Shown here piece by piece: positions 1 to 9,310 of a stretch of DNA of 64,000 nt. Origin of the DNA: Calditrichota bacterium (GTDB taxonomy: Bacteria; CLD3); contig QQUF01000040.1 in assembly GCA_008501735.1 (NCBI GenBank), positions 143,769 through 207,768 of the forward strand, given 5' to 3'. Position 1 is the first letter of the stretch, and each line of letters begins with the position of its first letter. The notes under the pieces were generated by a model. The model had not been told where the DNA came from and searched no databases. It worked only from the letters and a program-made list of their open reading frames with translations. Made by a program: the position numbers and the translations under genes.

Positions 1-15
1 AACGGAGCTATTTTT

Positions 16-1125
16 ATGTTCGAATCTATAAATTTTCAGCAAGAATTTTTAGGTATTCCTTTAGGAAGAGTTACAATTTCATTTTTAATTTTATTAGCGA
101 CTTTTGTTTTTCGCAAAATTTTTGACTCTATAATTTCAAAGCAAATCAGAAAATTATCTGATAAGACTAAAATCAAGTATGATGACATAATTGTTAGCTC
201 AATAATTCCGCCAATAAATGCATTAATTATAGTGATTGGCTGTTTTTATGCAGTTTCAGTTTTGAAACTAAACTTCATTGAGGGTGTAGATTTTAAAGAG
301 TTTCTTGCTAAAAGCTACAAAACAGCTTTTGCGGTTATTGGAATTTGGTGTGTTTTTAGATTGACCGAACTTTTTGTCGAGATAATTAAAAACCTAATTG
401 AAAAGTCTTCAGCTGATTCAGAGTTAGCTCACCAATTTACTCCTATGTTAAGACAATCTCTTAGAGTAACAATTGTAGTTCTGGGTGGAATTTTAGTAAT
501 TCAAAACCTTGGTTACTCTGTTGGGAGCTTGCTTGCTGGAGTTGGAATTGGAGGTTTAGCGATTGCTCTTGCTGCTCAAGATACTTTAGCAAATCTCTTT
601 GGTACAATTGTAATGCTTACAGACAAGCCATTCAAAGTTGGTGATTGGATTGAGTTTAAAGGTGTTGACGGAGATGTTGAGTCAGTTGGATTTCGTTCAG
701 TAAAAATCAGAACTTGGGCAAAGTCTTTAGTAACGATTCCAAATAAATTAATTACTTCCGAAGTTATTGAAAATTGGTCTGCAATGCCAAAACGGAGAGT
801 GAAAATGAAAATTGGAGTAACTTACGAAAGTAAACCTGAACAAGTTGAAAAACTCGTCATTAAAATTCGTGAGCTACTTAAGAACTCACCTGAAGTTAGC
901 CAAGACTTTTTCTTAGTTAATTTTACAGAATTCAACGCTTATTCATTAGACATTTTAATTTATTACTTTACTGTCTCAACTGCTTGGGCAGAGCATTTAG
1001 CTACTCGGCAAAAACTGAATTTAGAAATTATGAAACTTGTGGAAGAGCTCGGACTAAGTTTTGCTTTCCCAACTCACTCTCTCTACTTTGAAAACCAACT
1101 TAGTTCAGTGAACAGCGAAAAGTGA
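16..1125 (+). CDS. MscS-family mechanosensitive ion channel
   Basis: This 369-residue inner-membrane protein is expected to open under membrane tension and release solutes during osmotic downshock. Hydrophobic segments lie near residues 15-35, 60-82, 100-125 and 145-165. They are followed by the Gly/Ala-rich pore helix at about 170-196 (contains GVGIGGLAIALAAQD), the hallmark of the family. The beta domain follows (FKVGDWIEF, then VESVGFRSVKIRTW), and the C-terminal alpha/beta domain ends near residue 360. A GGAG ribosome site precedes the ATG. The gene is convergent with rny. Family assignment is firm; gating properties and ion preference cannot be read from sequence. Confidence 0.93.
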   Translation: MFESINFQQEFLGIPLGRVTISFLILLATFVFRKIFDSIISKQIRKLSDKTKIKYDDIIVSSIIPPINALIIVIGCFYAVSVLKLNFIEGVDFKEFLAKSYKTAFAVIGIWCVFRLTELFVEIIKNLIEKSSADSELAHQFTPMLRQSLRVTIVVLGGILVIQNLGYSVGSLLAGVGIGGLAIALAAQDTLANLFGTIVMLTDKPFKVGDWIEFKGVDGDVESVGFRSVKIRTWAKSLVTIPNKLITSEVIENWSAMPKRRVKMKIGVTYESKPEQVEKLVIKIRELLKNSPEVSQDFFLVNFTEFNAYSLDILIYYFTVSTAWAEHLATRQKLNLEIMKLVEELGLSFAFPTHSLYFENQLSSVNSEK

Positions 1126-1145
1126 ACAGTAAAAAGTTCAAAAAA

Positions 1146-1183
1146 AGACAAAAAAATGCGGATTTCATTTTATGAAATCCGCA
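1146..1183 (-). terminator. Rho-independent terminator of rny
   Basis: Arms 1157-1168 (TGCGGATTTCAT) and 1172-1183 form a perfect 12-bp stem with a 3-nt loop. Read on the minus strand the stem is followed by a T-rich tract (complement of the A run 1146-1156). It lies just past the rny stop codon. It may also slow transcription from the convergent mscS gene. Confidence 0.8.
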
Positions 1184-1202
1184 CAAATATTAATCATTAA
1201 AA

Positions 1203-2819
1203 TCAGGAAGCGATTGCTTTTTCAAATGATTTGTTACGATAATTGTTGTAGAAATTTTTCGGGTCGTCTGTAAGTTGAACTGCTTTTTTCTCGCGAATCA
1301 CAGTTACTTTAATTTGACCTGCGAAACGTAACTCTTCACGAATTTTATCCGCAATGTCTTCTGACAAAATGTTTGCTTCCAAATCATTAATTTGGTTTGC
1401 ATCGGCAATAACTCGGATTTCACGCCCTGCATTAATTGCGTAAACATTTCTAATTCCTTGAAATTGGTCAGTGATTTTTTCAAGGTTTTCAATTCTTTGA
1501 GCATAACTTTCGACACTGTCTCTTCTTGCTCCCGGACGAGAACTACTGATTTTGTCAGCAGCAGTTACGAGGACTGAAATTGGGTGAATCGGTTCTGCTT
1601 CGTCGTGATGTGCAAAAATACAATTGATAACAATAGGATGTTCTTTTGCTCTTTCGGCAATGTCAGCACCAAGAGTAATATGACTTCCTTCGGCATCTCC
1701 TGTTGCAGCTTTCCCAATATCGTGTAAAAGTCCAGCTCTCTTTGCTAAAATTGGGTCATAGCCCATTTCTGCTGCCATTTTGCCTGCAAGTGTTGCAACT
1801 TCAATTGAGTGAATTAAAACATTTTGTCCATAACTTGTTCGGTATTTTAACTTGCCAAGATTTTCTCTAATTTCTCTAGAAACATTTCTAATTCCAAGGT
1901 GTTTCAAAGTGTCATCAGCAGCTTTTCTTACAGAATCATCAACAACCTTTGTTGCTTTCTTAACAGCAATTTCAATGTTTCGAGGACTGAAATTATTTTT
2001 CTGAATGAGGCTTTTGATTGCAATTTTAGCGATTTCACGTTTTACAGGATTAAAGCAAGAAAGAGCAATGTTTTCAGGAATGTCGTCAAAAACTATGTTT
2101 ACTCCTGTGTATTCTTCGAACGCTTTGATGTTTCTTCCTTCGCGTCCAATGATTGCTCCTCTCATTCTTTCGTTTGGCAAAGTTACCACACTAACAGTTG
2201 AGTCAGAAGTGTGTTCTGCTGCAAGTCTTTGGATTGCCATCGAAATAATCCGTTTAGCTTCTCTGTCAGCATTTTCCATTGCTTGTTCTTTGGTGCGTGT
2301 TAAGTATTCGTAAGAATCTTTTTTGATTTGACGTTCAAAGTTATTGAAGATAATTTTCTTAGCTTCTTCTTTGTTCAATTCAGAAATTTGTTCTAATTTT
2401 TTTACTTCCTCTTGAATTATTTCATCAAGTTCTTTTTCACGTACAGTAATTTTTGTTTCATAGGATTTGAGTTGTTGCTCTTTTTTACTATTAAGTTTTT
2501 CCAAATCCTTTTGTTCGGAAATTAATTGCTTGATTTTAAAACGTTCTTCCGAAAAGTGTCTTTCTTGTTGCTTGGACTTATTTTTTACGACATCATTTTG
2601 TTTCTTAGCTTCGTTTGACGCTTGTTGAATTCTTTGTTTCGCTTTTTGCTTAGCTTCGTCAATTACTTTGCTTGCTTCTTGGTGTGCATTTTTAATGATT
2701 TCGTCAGCTTTTTTACCAGATTGAGAAACCTCATTTTGAATCAATTTATTTTTAATAAAAAATCCAATTAAAGCTCCAACAACAATAGAAAGCACTACAG
2801 GTACGAGTAATTCTAACAT
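1203..2819 (-). CDS. rny: Ribonuclease Y
   Basis: This 538-residue membrane-anchored endoribonuclease initiates mRNA decay. An N-terminal transmembrane helix (residues 3-22) is followed by a long Lys/Glu/Gln-rich coiled coil (about 30-200). Next come a KH RNA-binding domain (GREGRN at 225-230) and an HD phosphohydrolase domain whose metal-binding pair is H366-D367 in LLHDIGKA. The length and domain order match canonical RNase Y. It lies downstream of pepA on the same strand with a 74-nt gap. Identity is very secure. Confidence 0.97.
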   Translation of the reverse strand: MLELLVPVVLSIVVGALIGFFIKNKLIQNEVSQSGKKADEIIKNAHQEASKVIDEAKQKAKQRIQQASNEAKKQNDVVKNKSKQQERHFSEERFKIKQLISEQKDLEKLNSKKEQQLKSYETKITVREKELDEIIQEEVKKLEQISELNKEEAKKIIFNNFERQIKKDSYEYLTRTKEQAMENADREAKRIISMAIQRLAAEHTSDSTVSVVTLPNERMRGAIIGREGRNIKAFEEYTGVNIVFDDIPENIALSCFNPVKREIAKIAIKSLIQKNNFSPRNIEIAVKKATKVVDDSVRKAADDTLKHLGIRNVSREIRENLGKLKYRTSYGQNVLIHSIEVATLAGKMAAEMGYDPILAKRAGLLHDIGKAATGDAEGSHITLGADIAERAKEHPIVINCIFAHHDEAEPIHPISVLVTAADKISSSRPGARRDSVESYAQRIENLEKITDQFQGIRNVYAINAGREIRVIADANQINDLEANILSEDIADKIREELRFAGQIKVTVIREKKAVQLTDDPKNFYNNYRNKSFEKAIAS

Positions 2820-2853
2820 ATTTTACCTTTCAGTTTCAGGTTGTACCATAAGC

Positions 2854-2884
2854 AAACTGCCCTTGAAATATTCAAGAGCAGTTT
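2854..2884 (-). other. Stem-loop in the pepA-rny gap
   Basis: Arms 2854-2867 (AAACTGCCCTTGAA) and 2871-2884 pair over 14 positions with one G-U type pair in the minus-strand RNA and a 3-nt loop. There is no long T run after it on the minus strand, so it may be a weak terminator or a processing/stability element between the two genes. Confidence 0.5.
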
Positions 2885-2893
2885 CTAAAAATT

Positions 2894-4375
2894 TTATTGA
2901 TTTTGCATTTTGTCAATGATTGCAGGAAGAGTTCTAACCATAACTCCTGTTGCACCAGAGTCTAAATGTGATTTTCCACTTGTATCCCAAGCAGTTCCTG
3001 CGATGTCAAGGTGAACCCATTTAGTTGGCTCTTTTACAAAGTGTTTTAGGAAAAGTCCTGCTGTAATTGTACCGCCTAATCGACCACCAATATTTTTGAG
3101 GTCGCAGTAAGTACTTTTCAATAAATCTGCATATTCAGGATCTGTTGGGAGTTCCCAAACAAGTTCACCTGTAGAATCAGCAGTTTCAGCAACCAAGTTC
3201 CCGAAATCTTCATCATTGGTTAAATAAGCACTTCTGATTTTTGCGAAAGTAGCAACACACATTCCTGTAAGAGTTGCGAGGTCAATTATGTAATCTACTT
3301 TGTGGTGAGATTGTGCATAGTTGATTGCATCACAAAGAACCAAACGACCTTCTGCATCAGTGTTAATGATTTCGATTGTTGTTCCGTCCATTGCAGTAAT
3401 AACATCGCCAGGTTTTGTGGCTCTTGCACTTGGCATATTTTCAGCACAAGCAATCATTCCGATAACATTGTAGTCTGGTTTTAATGTTCCAATAATTTTC
3501 ATTGCTCCAACAACTGCTGCAGATCCACACATATCGAATTTCATTTCTTCCATTCCTGCTCCAGGTTTGAGAGAAATTCCACCTGCGTCGAAAGAAATAC
3601 CTTTTCCTATTAAAGCGATTGTAGGCTTGTTAGCAGATTTTGCTTTGTGAAACATTGAAAGTAAAAATGAAGGTTCATCGGAACCGTGTCCAACACTATA
3701 AAGTGAACCCATTCCGAGTTCTAAAATTTTTGCTTCATCAAGAAGTTCTGTTTCCATTCCAACTTCTTTACACATTTCCATTGCAGTGTCAACGATGCCT
3801 TTTGGAGTCATAATGTTTCCAGGGTTGTTTCCGAGAGTTCTTCCCAAATTCACACTATCGCCGACTGTTTTCCCGTTTGCTAAAGCTGTTGGACTAACTT
3901 CAGTTGATGCACCAATTGTACATTCTTTGATATTCGATTTTCTTTTTTTCTCGTCGTTTGATTTCAAAAAGTCTGATTGGTATTCAGCGATAATTGAACC
4001 TTCAACAACTGCCTGAGCATTTGCTAAAACTTCATCTCCTTCTAAGTAAAATGCCAAAGAAGAAATATCTTCTGTTTGGAATTTTCTAATTACAGTTCCA
4101 GCAGCATTTCTGATGGCTTGTGCATTAAATTTATCTTTCTTACCGAGACCGACTAAAGCTAATCTTTTTAGTCCACCGTTAAGGCTTGCTACGAAATCAT
4201 AAACATTGTTCTTTTTACCAGAAAGGTTTCCTTGTTTTTTGGCAAAAGAAATTACTCCGCCAACTTTGGAATCTAATTCATTTAAAAAAGTATTTTCGTC
4301 TTCTTCAAAGTAGAAAATTGCAGTAATATCTGCGTTGATGTTTTCGAGTGAGCCACTAAAGGATTTTATTTCCAT
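2894..4375 (-). CDS. pepA: Leucyl aminopeptidase (M17 family)
   Basis: This 493-residue cytosolic metallo-aminopeptidase removes N-terminal residues from peptides. The C-terminal catalytic domain holds the family metal ligands and catalytic residues: K258 and D263 in GKGISFDAGG, D281 in KFDMCGSAAV, and the M17 signature NTDAEGRL at 338-345. The N-terminal domain (1-160) is the variable regulatory part. There is no signal peptide. It is divergent from ggt across a 181-nt spacer and is followed by rny on the same strand. Identity is very secure; substrate range is inferred from the family. Confidence 0.96.
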   Translation of the reverse strand: MEIKSFSGSLENINADITAIFYFEEDENTFLNELDSKVGGVISFAKKQGNLSGKKNNVYDFVASLNGGLKRLALVGLGKKDKFNAQAIRNAAGTVIRKFQTEDISSLAFYLEGDEVLANAQAVVEGSIIAEYQSDFLKSNDEKKRKSNIKECTIGASTEVSPTALANGKTVGDSVNLGRTLGNNPGNIMTPKGIVDTAMEMCKEVGMETELLDEAKILELGMGSLYSVGHGSDEPSFLLSMFHKAKSANKPTIALIGKGISFDAGGISLKPGAGMEEMKFDMCGSAAVVGAMKIIGTLKPDYNVIGMIACAENMPSARATKPGDVITAMDGTTIEIINTDAEGRLVLCDAINYAQSHHKVDYIIDLATLTGMCVATFAKIRSAYLTNDEDFGNLVAETADSTGELVWELPTDPEYADLLKSTYCDLKNIGGRLGGTITAGLFLKHFVKEPTKWVHLDIAGTAWDTSGKSHLDSGATGVMVRTLPAIIDKMQNQ

Positions 4376-4556
4376 TCAATTCTCCAGAATTCTTTATTAA
4401 TAAGTTACATTTATCTAAGTTATTGAGATTTAATCTAACAAAATTATGTTTTTAATGCAATAATCATTAATTTTACAAAATCTAAATTTTTATAAGTTTT
4501 TTTCAATTTAATTTGCAATTTTTTCTTACCAAATACAACAATTCTAAGGACTCCAA

Positions 4557-6287
4557 ATGACACGTATTTTAGGAATTTTGACACTAATATTTTTTCTCTT
4601 TTCACAAAACTCTTTTGCAGCTTTTCCAAGACCGATTAAAGCAGATAGCGGAATGGTTGTTGCCGCCGAACAAATCGCTTCTGACGTTGGACTTGAGATT
4701 CTGAAAAAAGGTGGAAATGCAATTGATGCTTCCGTCGCAACTGCTTTTGCTTTAGCAGTAACCTATCCGCAAGCAGGAAATCTTGGTGGTGGCGGATTTA
4801 TGCTCATCAGACTTGCTGACGGAACTGAAAACTTCATTGACTACAGAGAAACTGCACCGAAAAAAGCAAACAAAAATATGTACTTGGACAAAGAAGGAAA
4901 TGTCATTGAAAACTTAAGCCTTTTTTCACACTTAGCGGTTGGAGTTCCCGGAACTGTTGCCGGAATGGCTTTAGCTTTGGAAAAATACGGAACAATGACT
5001 TGGCAAGAAGTTCTTGAGCCTGCAATAAATTTGGCTGAAAATGGTTTTGAAGTCGCAGGAGAACTTGCTTACAAACTCGAATCCAAAAGACCCGAAATGA
5101 CTTTTCACGAAGCAACTCGCAAAATATTTTACAAAGACAGTCTTCATTTTTCAGTCGAAGATTCAACTTTACAAGACAGTTTGTTTGCTTACAAGGAAGG
5201 CGAAATTTTGGTTCAAAAAGATTTGGCAGAGACTTTAAAACGAATTCAGCAACTTGGTTGGCGAGAATTTTACGAAGGTGAAACAGCCGAAAAAATTGTC
5301 CGAGAAATGAAAAACAACAAAGGTCTCATTTCTGCGGAAGATTTGAAAACTTACACTCCGATTGAGCGAAAACCTGTTAGTGGAACTTACAGAGGTTACA
5401 AAATAATTTCTGCTCCTCCACCAAGTTCAGGTGGAATTTTGTTAATTCAAATGTTGAATATGCTTGAGACTTTTCCGCTTGACTACATCGGACACGGTTC
5501 TTCGGAGCAAATTCATCATTTTACAGAAGTGCAAAGAAGAGCTTACGCAGACAGAAGCGTTTACCTTGGCGACCCAGATTTTTGGCAAATTCCTGACAGT
5601 GTTTTGACTTCAAAAACTTATGCGATGGAAAGACTCAGAGATTTGAGACGCTACAAACACACTCCAAGTAGCAGAGTCAAAGAAGGGAAAATCGAAAGCG
5701 AAGAAACGACACATTTTTCGATTGTTGACAAATTCGGAAATGCGGTTTCAAACACTTACACTTTGAACGGTAATTTTGGTTCTTGCATTGTTGCAGAAGG
5801 AACAGGAATTTTGCTCAACAACGAAATGGACGATTTTAGTGCAAAAAGCGGAAGTGCAAATATGTTCGGACTTCTCGGCAACGAAGCAAATTCGATTGCT
5901 CCTAACAAAAGAATGCTTAGCTCAATGACTCCGACAATTGTTACAAAAAATGATTCGCTTTTTATGGTAATCGGTTCTCCTGGAGGTTCGACAATCATCA
6001 CAACTGTTTTGCAAATCATTACAAATGTGATTGATTTCAGAATGAACATTGCTTCGGCGATTTGTGCAAGACGTTTTCATCATCAATGGCAACCTGACGC
6101 AATTTTCCTTGAACCCGGACAAATTTCACAAGACGTAATTCGCAACTTGGAAAATATGGCTTACAAATTTATCCCAAGAAGCAAAATTGGAAACGCACAA
6201 GGGATTTTGATAAATTACGAAAAAAACAGAATTGAAGGCTTTTCCGACCCAAGAGGTTTTGGAAAGGTTTCTTTTTTGAATGAATGA
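4557..6287 (+). CDS. ggt: Gamma-glutamyltransferase
   Basis: This 576-residue exported N-terminal nucleophile hydrolase transfers or hydrolyses the gamma-glutamyl group of glutathione and related peptides. A signal peptide covers residues 1-21 (ends NSFA). The proenzyme signature is SEETTHFSIVD; the predicted nucleophile and autocleavage site is T384, giving large and small subunits. The small subunit also carries the conserved SPGGSTI motif. An AAGGA ribosome site lies upstream of the ATG. The gene probably acts in periplasmic glutathione use. It is divergent from pepA; the next gene starts 18 nt after its stop. Confidence 0.95.
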   Translation: MTRILGILTLIFFLFSQNSFAAFPRPIKADSGMVVAAEQIASDVGLEILKKGGNAIDASVATAFALAVTYPQAGNLGGGGFMLIRLADGTENFIDYRETAPKKANKNMYLDKEGNVIENLSLFSHLAVGVPGTVAGMALALEKYGTMTWQEVLEPAINLAENGFEVAGELAYKLESKRPEMTFHEATRKIFYKDSLHFSVEDSTLQDSLFAYKEGEILVQKDLAETLKRIQQLGWREFYEGETAEKIVREMKNNKGLISAEDLKTYTPIERKPVSGTYRGYKIISAPPPSSGGILLIQMLNMLETFPLDYIGHGSSEQIHHFTEVQRRAYADRSVYLGDPDFWQIPDSVLTSKTYAMERLRDLRRYKHTPSSRVKEGKIESEETTHFSIVDKFGNAVSNTYTLNGNFGSCIVAEGTGILLNNEMDDFSAKSGSANMFGLLGNEANSIAPNKRMLSSMTPTIVTKNDSLFMVIGSPGGSTIITTVLQIITNVIDFRMNIASAICARRFHHQWQPDAIFLEPGQISQDVIRNLENMAYKFIPRSKIGNAQGILINYEKNRIEGFSDPRGFGKVSFLNE

Positions 6288-6305
6288 TTTAATAGGAGCA
6301 GTAAA

Positions 6306-8363
6306 ATGGAATTAAGTGAAACCTGTAAATATAAATTTACAGGTGAGCAAACAAAATGCTCTCAACCTAATTATCAAAATGAAAAATTTTGTATTTTTCA
6401 TTTTGATAATGTGGAACAAAAAAAACAGGATTTTACTATTGCCTTTGAAAATTACATAATGAGGTGTGAAGAAAACGTATTTATGGAACGTTATGATTTC
6501 AGAGGCTTCGTTTTTCCTGAAATATCCTTCAAAGGAAAAGAATTTTATAAAATTGTTGATTTTAGCTCAAGTAAATTTGTTGAAAATACTTTTTTTGAAA
6601 AAAGTCAATTTAATGAGGCTGCGGTCTTTAGAGATTGTGTCTTTTCAAGATTTGCATGGTTTCATTTATGTAAATTTTATGGAAATGCTGTTTTCAATGG
6701 TTGTAAGTTCTCGGGTAATGTAGATTTTGGTGAAAGTATATTTTCATACTATGCTCATTTCTTTGATATTGAATTTTTGGGAAATAGTACTTTTTATAAA
6801 TGTGCATTTAAAGGGATTGCCAATTTTTCACAAAGCAAATTCATTAACGATGTTGACTTTTCTCAAGCCACATTTTGGGGATACTCAAGTTTTAATAATG
6901 CCTGTTTCCTTAATCGTGTGGACTTTTTTCAGGCAAATTTCAATGAAGAAATAAAAATGAATGAATCTCATTTTACTTTCATGAAAAACCTGAAAGCATC
7001 AGGAATAAATTTTGAAAATTCAGTTCTTGAATCCGCTCATCTTTGGAAAATTGATAAACTTGAGGATTACTCTTTCAAAAATTCCTTTTTACTTTCAATC
7101 AGCTTTGCAAACAAGAGATTTATAAACTGTAATTTCACAGGTGCTTTATTCGATGCTGTTCACACAAGAGGCTGGCAACCTGATGATAAAACACTTAAAA
7201 ATACAAAATACATTTACACAAATTATTCAAAAGATGAAGACGGAAACTTAACTGTTGACCCAGAAAGTCGTGTTCCTGCTGACGGAAATTTTGGCGAAGG
7301 AGAACACAAAGATTTTACAATTGCACACTACTTGAGAGAGCCAATAAAATGGAGTTTTGCTTTAAAACTTCCTTTGGAAATCAGAACAGGAATTACAAAC
7401 TACATTCAGTTTTTCAAAGACTTTGTCCGAATTACTTTAGGAGTTGAAGTTGAAATTAGGTCTAAAAAAGAAGGCGGAAGAATTAGAGTTGAATTTGAAG
7501 CAGAGAACGAAGATGACAAGAAAGTGCTTAAAGGTAGTTTTGTAGAATTTATGAGGAAAGTTTTTGAAGACACCGAAAATCTAAATCTTGAAATTCGAGG
7601 TGGAACTGCAAAAGTTGAAGAAATTGAAAAGCTACAATTCAAGATGGAAAACAATATCAAAAACTTACAAATGGAACTCAAACTTGAGAAATATTTAAAT
7701 CTTAGTTTGAAAGAAGATAAAAGTGATTTTAAAGAACAAAACAAATTACTTGCTAGAGTAATTGAAAGCATTGAACAAAAGTCTTTACCTGAAAAAACTA
7801 CTTCCGAAAAATGCGATGTTAACACTTTTGCACTTTTCGCAGACTTAGCAGGTTTTTCAAAAGCAACGGCAGAAGACGAATCAATTCATAAAATCATTCA
7901 GGATTTTTTCCTAAAAGAAAGAGATGAAATTGAGCCAAAAGATGGAGTTGAAGAAGTCAAATCAAACGGTGATGACATTATCGCTTTTGGGCTTGACGGA
8001 ATGAGTTTAGTTTGGGTTGCCGAAGATTTGATAAATGATTTTCAAAAACTAAAAAGAGACTTTCAAGACTTTCCAATTAAAGGTTTTCGAGTTGTTCTTG
8101 GTTACGGAACTTGTACGAGACAAAAGGTCGGAGATAAAATTAGCTTTTCAGGAAATCCAATAATTGACACTGCTCGTGTTGACCAGCCAATGAAAAGATA
8201 CATTCAAGAAAACAACGAAGATTTGAATCAAATTTGGTGTACGGAAGATTTTAAAGATGAAATGACCCGAAGAGGTGAAAAAAGAATTTCTTTTGAGGAA
8301 CTTCCTGAAATGGATTTAGCCAAAGGTTATGAAAAGAAATTTAAACTTTTTAGGGTGAAGTAA
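6306..8363 (+). CDS. Pentapeptide-repeat protein with C-terminal class III cyclase-like domain
   Basis: This 685-residue protein has four visible parts. Residues 7-32 hold a Cys/His cluster (C7, C18, C29, H32) that could bind a metal. Residues 60-290 are degenerate pentapeptide repeats with Phe at the central position (for example VFRDCVFSRF, NFSQSKFIND), predicted to form a right-handed beta-helix. Residues 435-495 are probably coiled coil. Residues 505-640 resemble a class III nucleotidyl cyclase: FADLAGFS with D513, SNGDDIIAFG with D556/D557 as likely metal ligands, and GNPIIDTARVDQ with R624. The Asn usual before the transition-state Arg is not seen. No membrane segment is evident. An AGGAG site precedes the ATG. 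Cyclase fold is well supported; activity and product are unknown. Confidence 0.72.
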   Translation: MELSETCKYKFTGEQTKCSQPNYQNEKFCIFHFDNVEQKKQDFTIAFENYIMRCEENVFMERYDFRGFVFPEISFKGKEFYKIVDFSSSKFVENTFFEKSQFNEAAVFRDCVFSRFAWFHLCKFYGNAVFNGCKFSGNVDFGESIFSYYAHFFDIEFLGNSTFYKCAFKGIANFSQSKFINDVDFSQATFWGYSSFNNACFLNRVDFFQANFNEEIKMNESHFTFMKNLKASGINFENSVLESAHLWKIDKLEDYSFKNSFLLSISFANKRFINCNFTGALFDAVHTRGWQPDDKTLKNTKYIYTNYSKDEDGNLTVDPESRVPADGNFGEGEHKDFTIAHYLREPIKWSFALKLPLEIRTGITNYIQFFKDFVRITLGVEVEIRSKKEGGRIRVEFEAENEDDKKVLKGSFVEFMRKVFEDTENLNLEIRGGTAKVEEIEKLQFKMENNIKNLQMELKLEKYLNLSLKEDKSDFKEQNKLLARVIESIEQKSLPEKTTSEKCDVNTFALFADLAGFSKATAEDESIHKIIQDFFLKERDEIEPKDGVEEVKSNGDDIIAFGLDGMSLVWVAEDLINDFQKLKRDFQDFPIKGFRVVLGYGTCTRQKVGDKISFSGNPIIDTARVDQPMKRYIQENNEDLNQIWCTEDFKDEMTRRGEKRISFEELPEMDLAKGYEKKFKLFRVK

Positions 8364-8387
8364 ATTAAGTTTTGTTGTGCGTTTTTT

Positions 8388-8471
8388 GTGCGTTTTGCCC
8401 GCTAAAGCGTTCAACCCGCTGAGAGGAATGTTCGGATTTAGCGGGTCGAATGCGAATGCAGGCGAAACGCA
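8388..8471. repeat. REP-like palindromic element, copy A
   Basis: This 84-nt GC-richer element begins GTGCGTTTTGCCCGCT and ends GGCGAAACGCA. It matches copy B (9137-9220) at 79 of 84 positions in the same orientation. Internal pairing includes CCCGCTAAA with TTTAGCGGG and outer TGCGTTT with AAACGCA. An alternative partner for the right arm is TTCAACCCGCT. It lies between the convergent cyclase-like gene and the RAYT gene. Confidence 0.85.
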
Positions 8472-8533
8472 CCGCACTACACTCTCACTCTCTACGCACA
8501 GACCAAAATTATAAGTCATACAAACACAACATT

Positions 8534-9088
8534 CTAAAGCCAATACTTTTGCTTTACCTCTTTAATCATATCTTGTGAGAATTGATAGAACTCCTCTTTT
8601 GAGTTTTGTGGAAAGTCTTTTAAAATTAATTCCATTTTTGGTAGAGTGCCGTTTCGGTAGCCTGTAAAATCTCTGAAACTACTGTAATGCCAATCCTCTT
8701 GCTTTTCTACAAAACCAGCTCTAACAGGATTTTGATGAATGTAAATGACTAAGGTTAAAAAATATTTTGAGTCTTGAACAAGTTTTGCTTTACTGTGTCT
8801 TTGAAATAAACTTCCTGTTCTTTTGTACTTTCTGTTGAAGACTTGTGCATAAGAACTTAAAACGTAACTAAATTGTCTGACTAACTCTTTTAAATTTTCA
8901 GTTTCAACTTTAATCAAAAAATGAAAGTGGTTTGGCATCAAACAGTAAGCAATTACTTCTAAATGTTCGTCCAAATGGTAGCGGAATTTTTTTAGAAAAA
9001 GTAGGTAGTCTTTAGAATCCTTAAAAATATTCTCAGAGTTGATTCCACGATTGTAAAGGTGGTAAAATTCTCCATTTAGTAAATTCAT
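8534..9088 (-). mobile_element. REP-associated tyrosine transposase (RAYT)
   Basis: This 184-residue protein belongs to the IS200-related Y1 transposase family that acts on REP elements. It starts FYHLYNRGINSENIF and carries the HUH motif in YCLMPNHFHFLIK. The candidate catalytic Tyr lies in FSYVLSSYAQVFNRKYK, followed by GSLFQRHSKAK, YIHQNPVRAGFV and the WHYSSF block typical of RAYTs. It is flanked by two 84-nt REP-like elements in direct orientation, the expected substrates. The gene appears intact. RAYTs are usually single-copy, domesticated genes rather than free insertion sequences. Confidence 0.9.
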
Positions 9089-9136
9089 TTTTTGTCCTTA
9101 AATTTATTTGAGAAAGTTGTGCATTCTATTCTTTCT

Positions 9137-9220
9137 GTGCGTTTTGCCCGCTGAAGCGTTCAACCCGCTGTAAATAATGTTCGGATTTAGCGGGTCGAAT
9201 GCGAATGCAGGCGAAACGCA
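9137..9220. repeat. REP-like palindromic element, copy B
   Basis: This is the second 84-nt copy, upstream of the RAYT start, in the same orientation as copy A. Five positions differ: one A-to-G change in the left arm that keeps pairing as G-U, and four in the short loop region. Conservation of arms with variation in the loop points to selection on the folded single strand. The rest of the 9089-9310 spacer shows no gene. Confidence 0.85.
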
Positions 9221-9310
9221 ACAGACTCAATCTAATCTTTTGTTTTTGAAAAACAAATTTCCTAACTTAATCGCCACTTAAAACTTACATCAAAAAATAG
9301 GTCTTTAAAA

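Noticed and set aside
8316-8543. 75-codon open frame on the minus strand over REP-like copy A
   Set aside because: It runs through the repeat element and the end of the cyclase-like gene, with no ribosome site or similarity.
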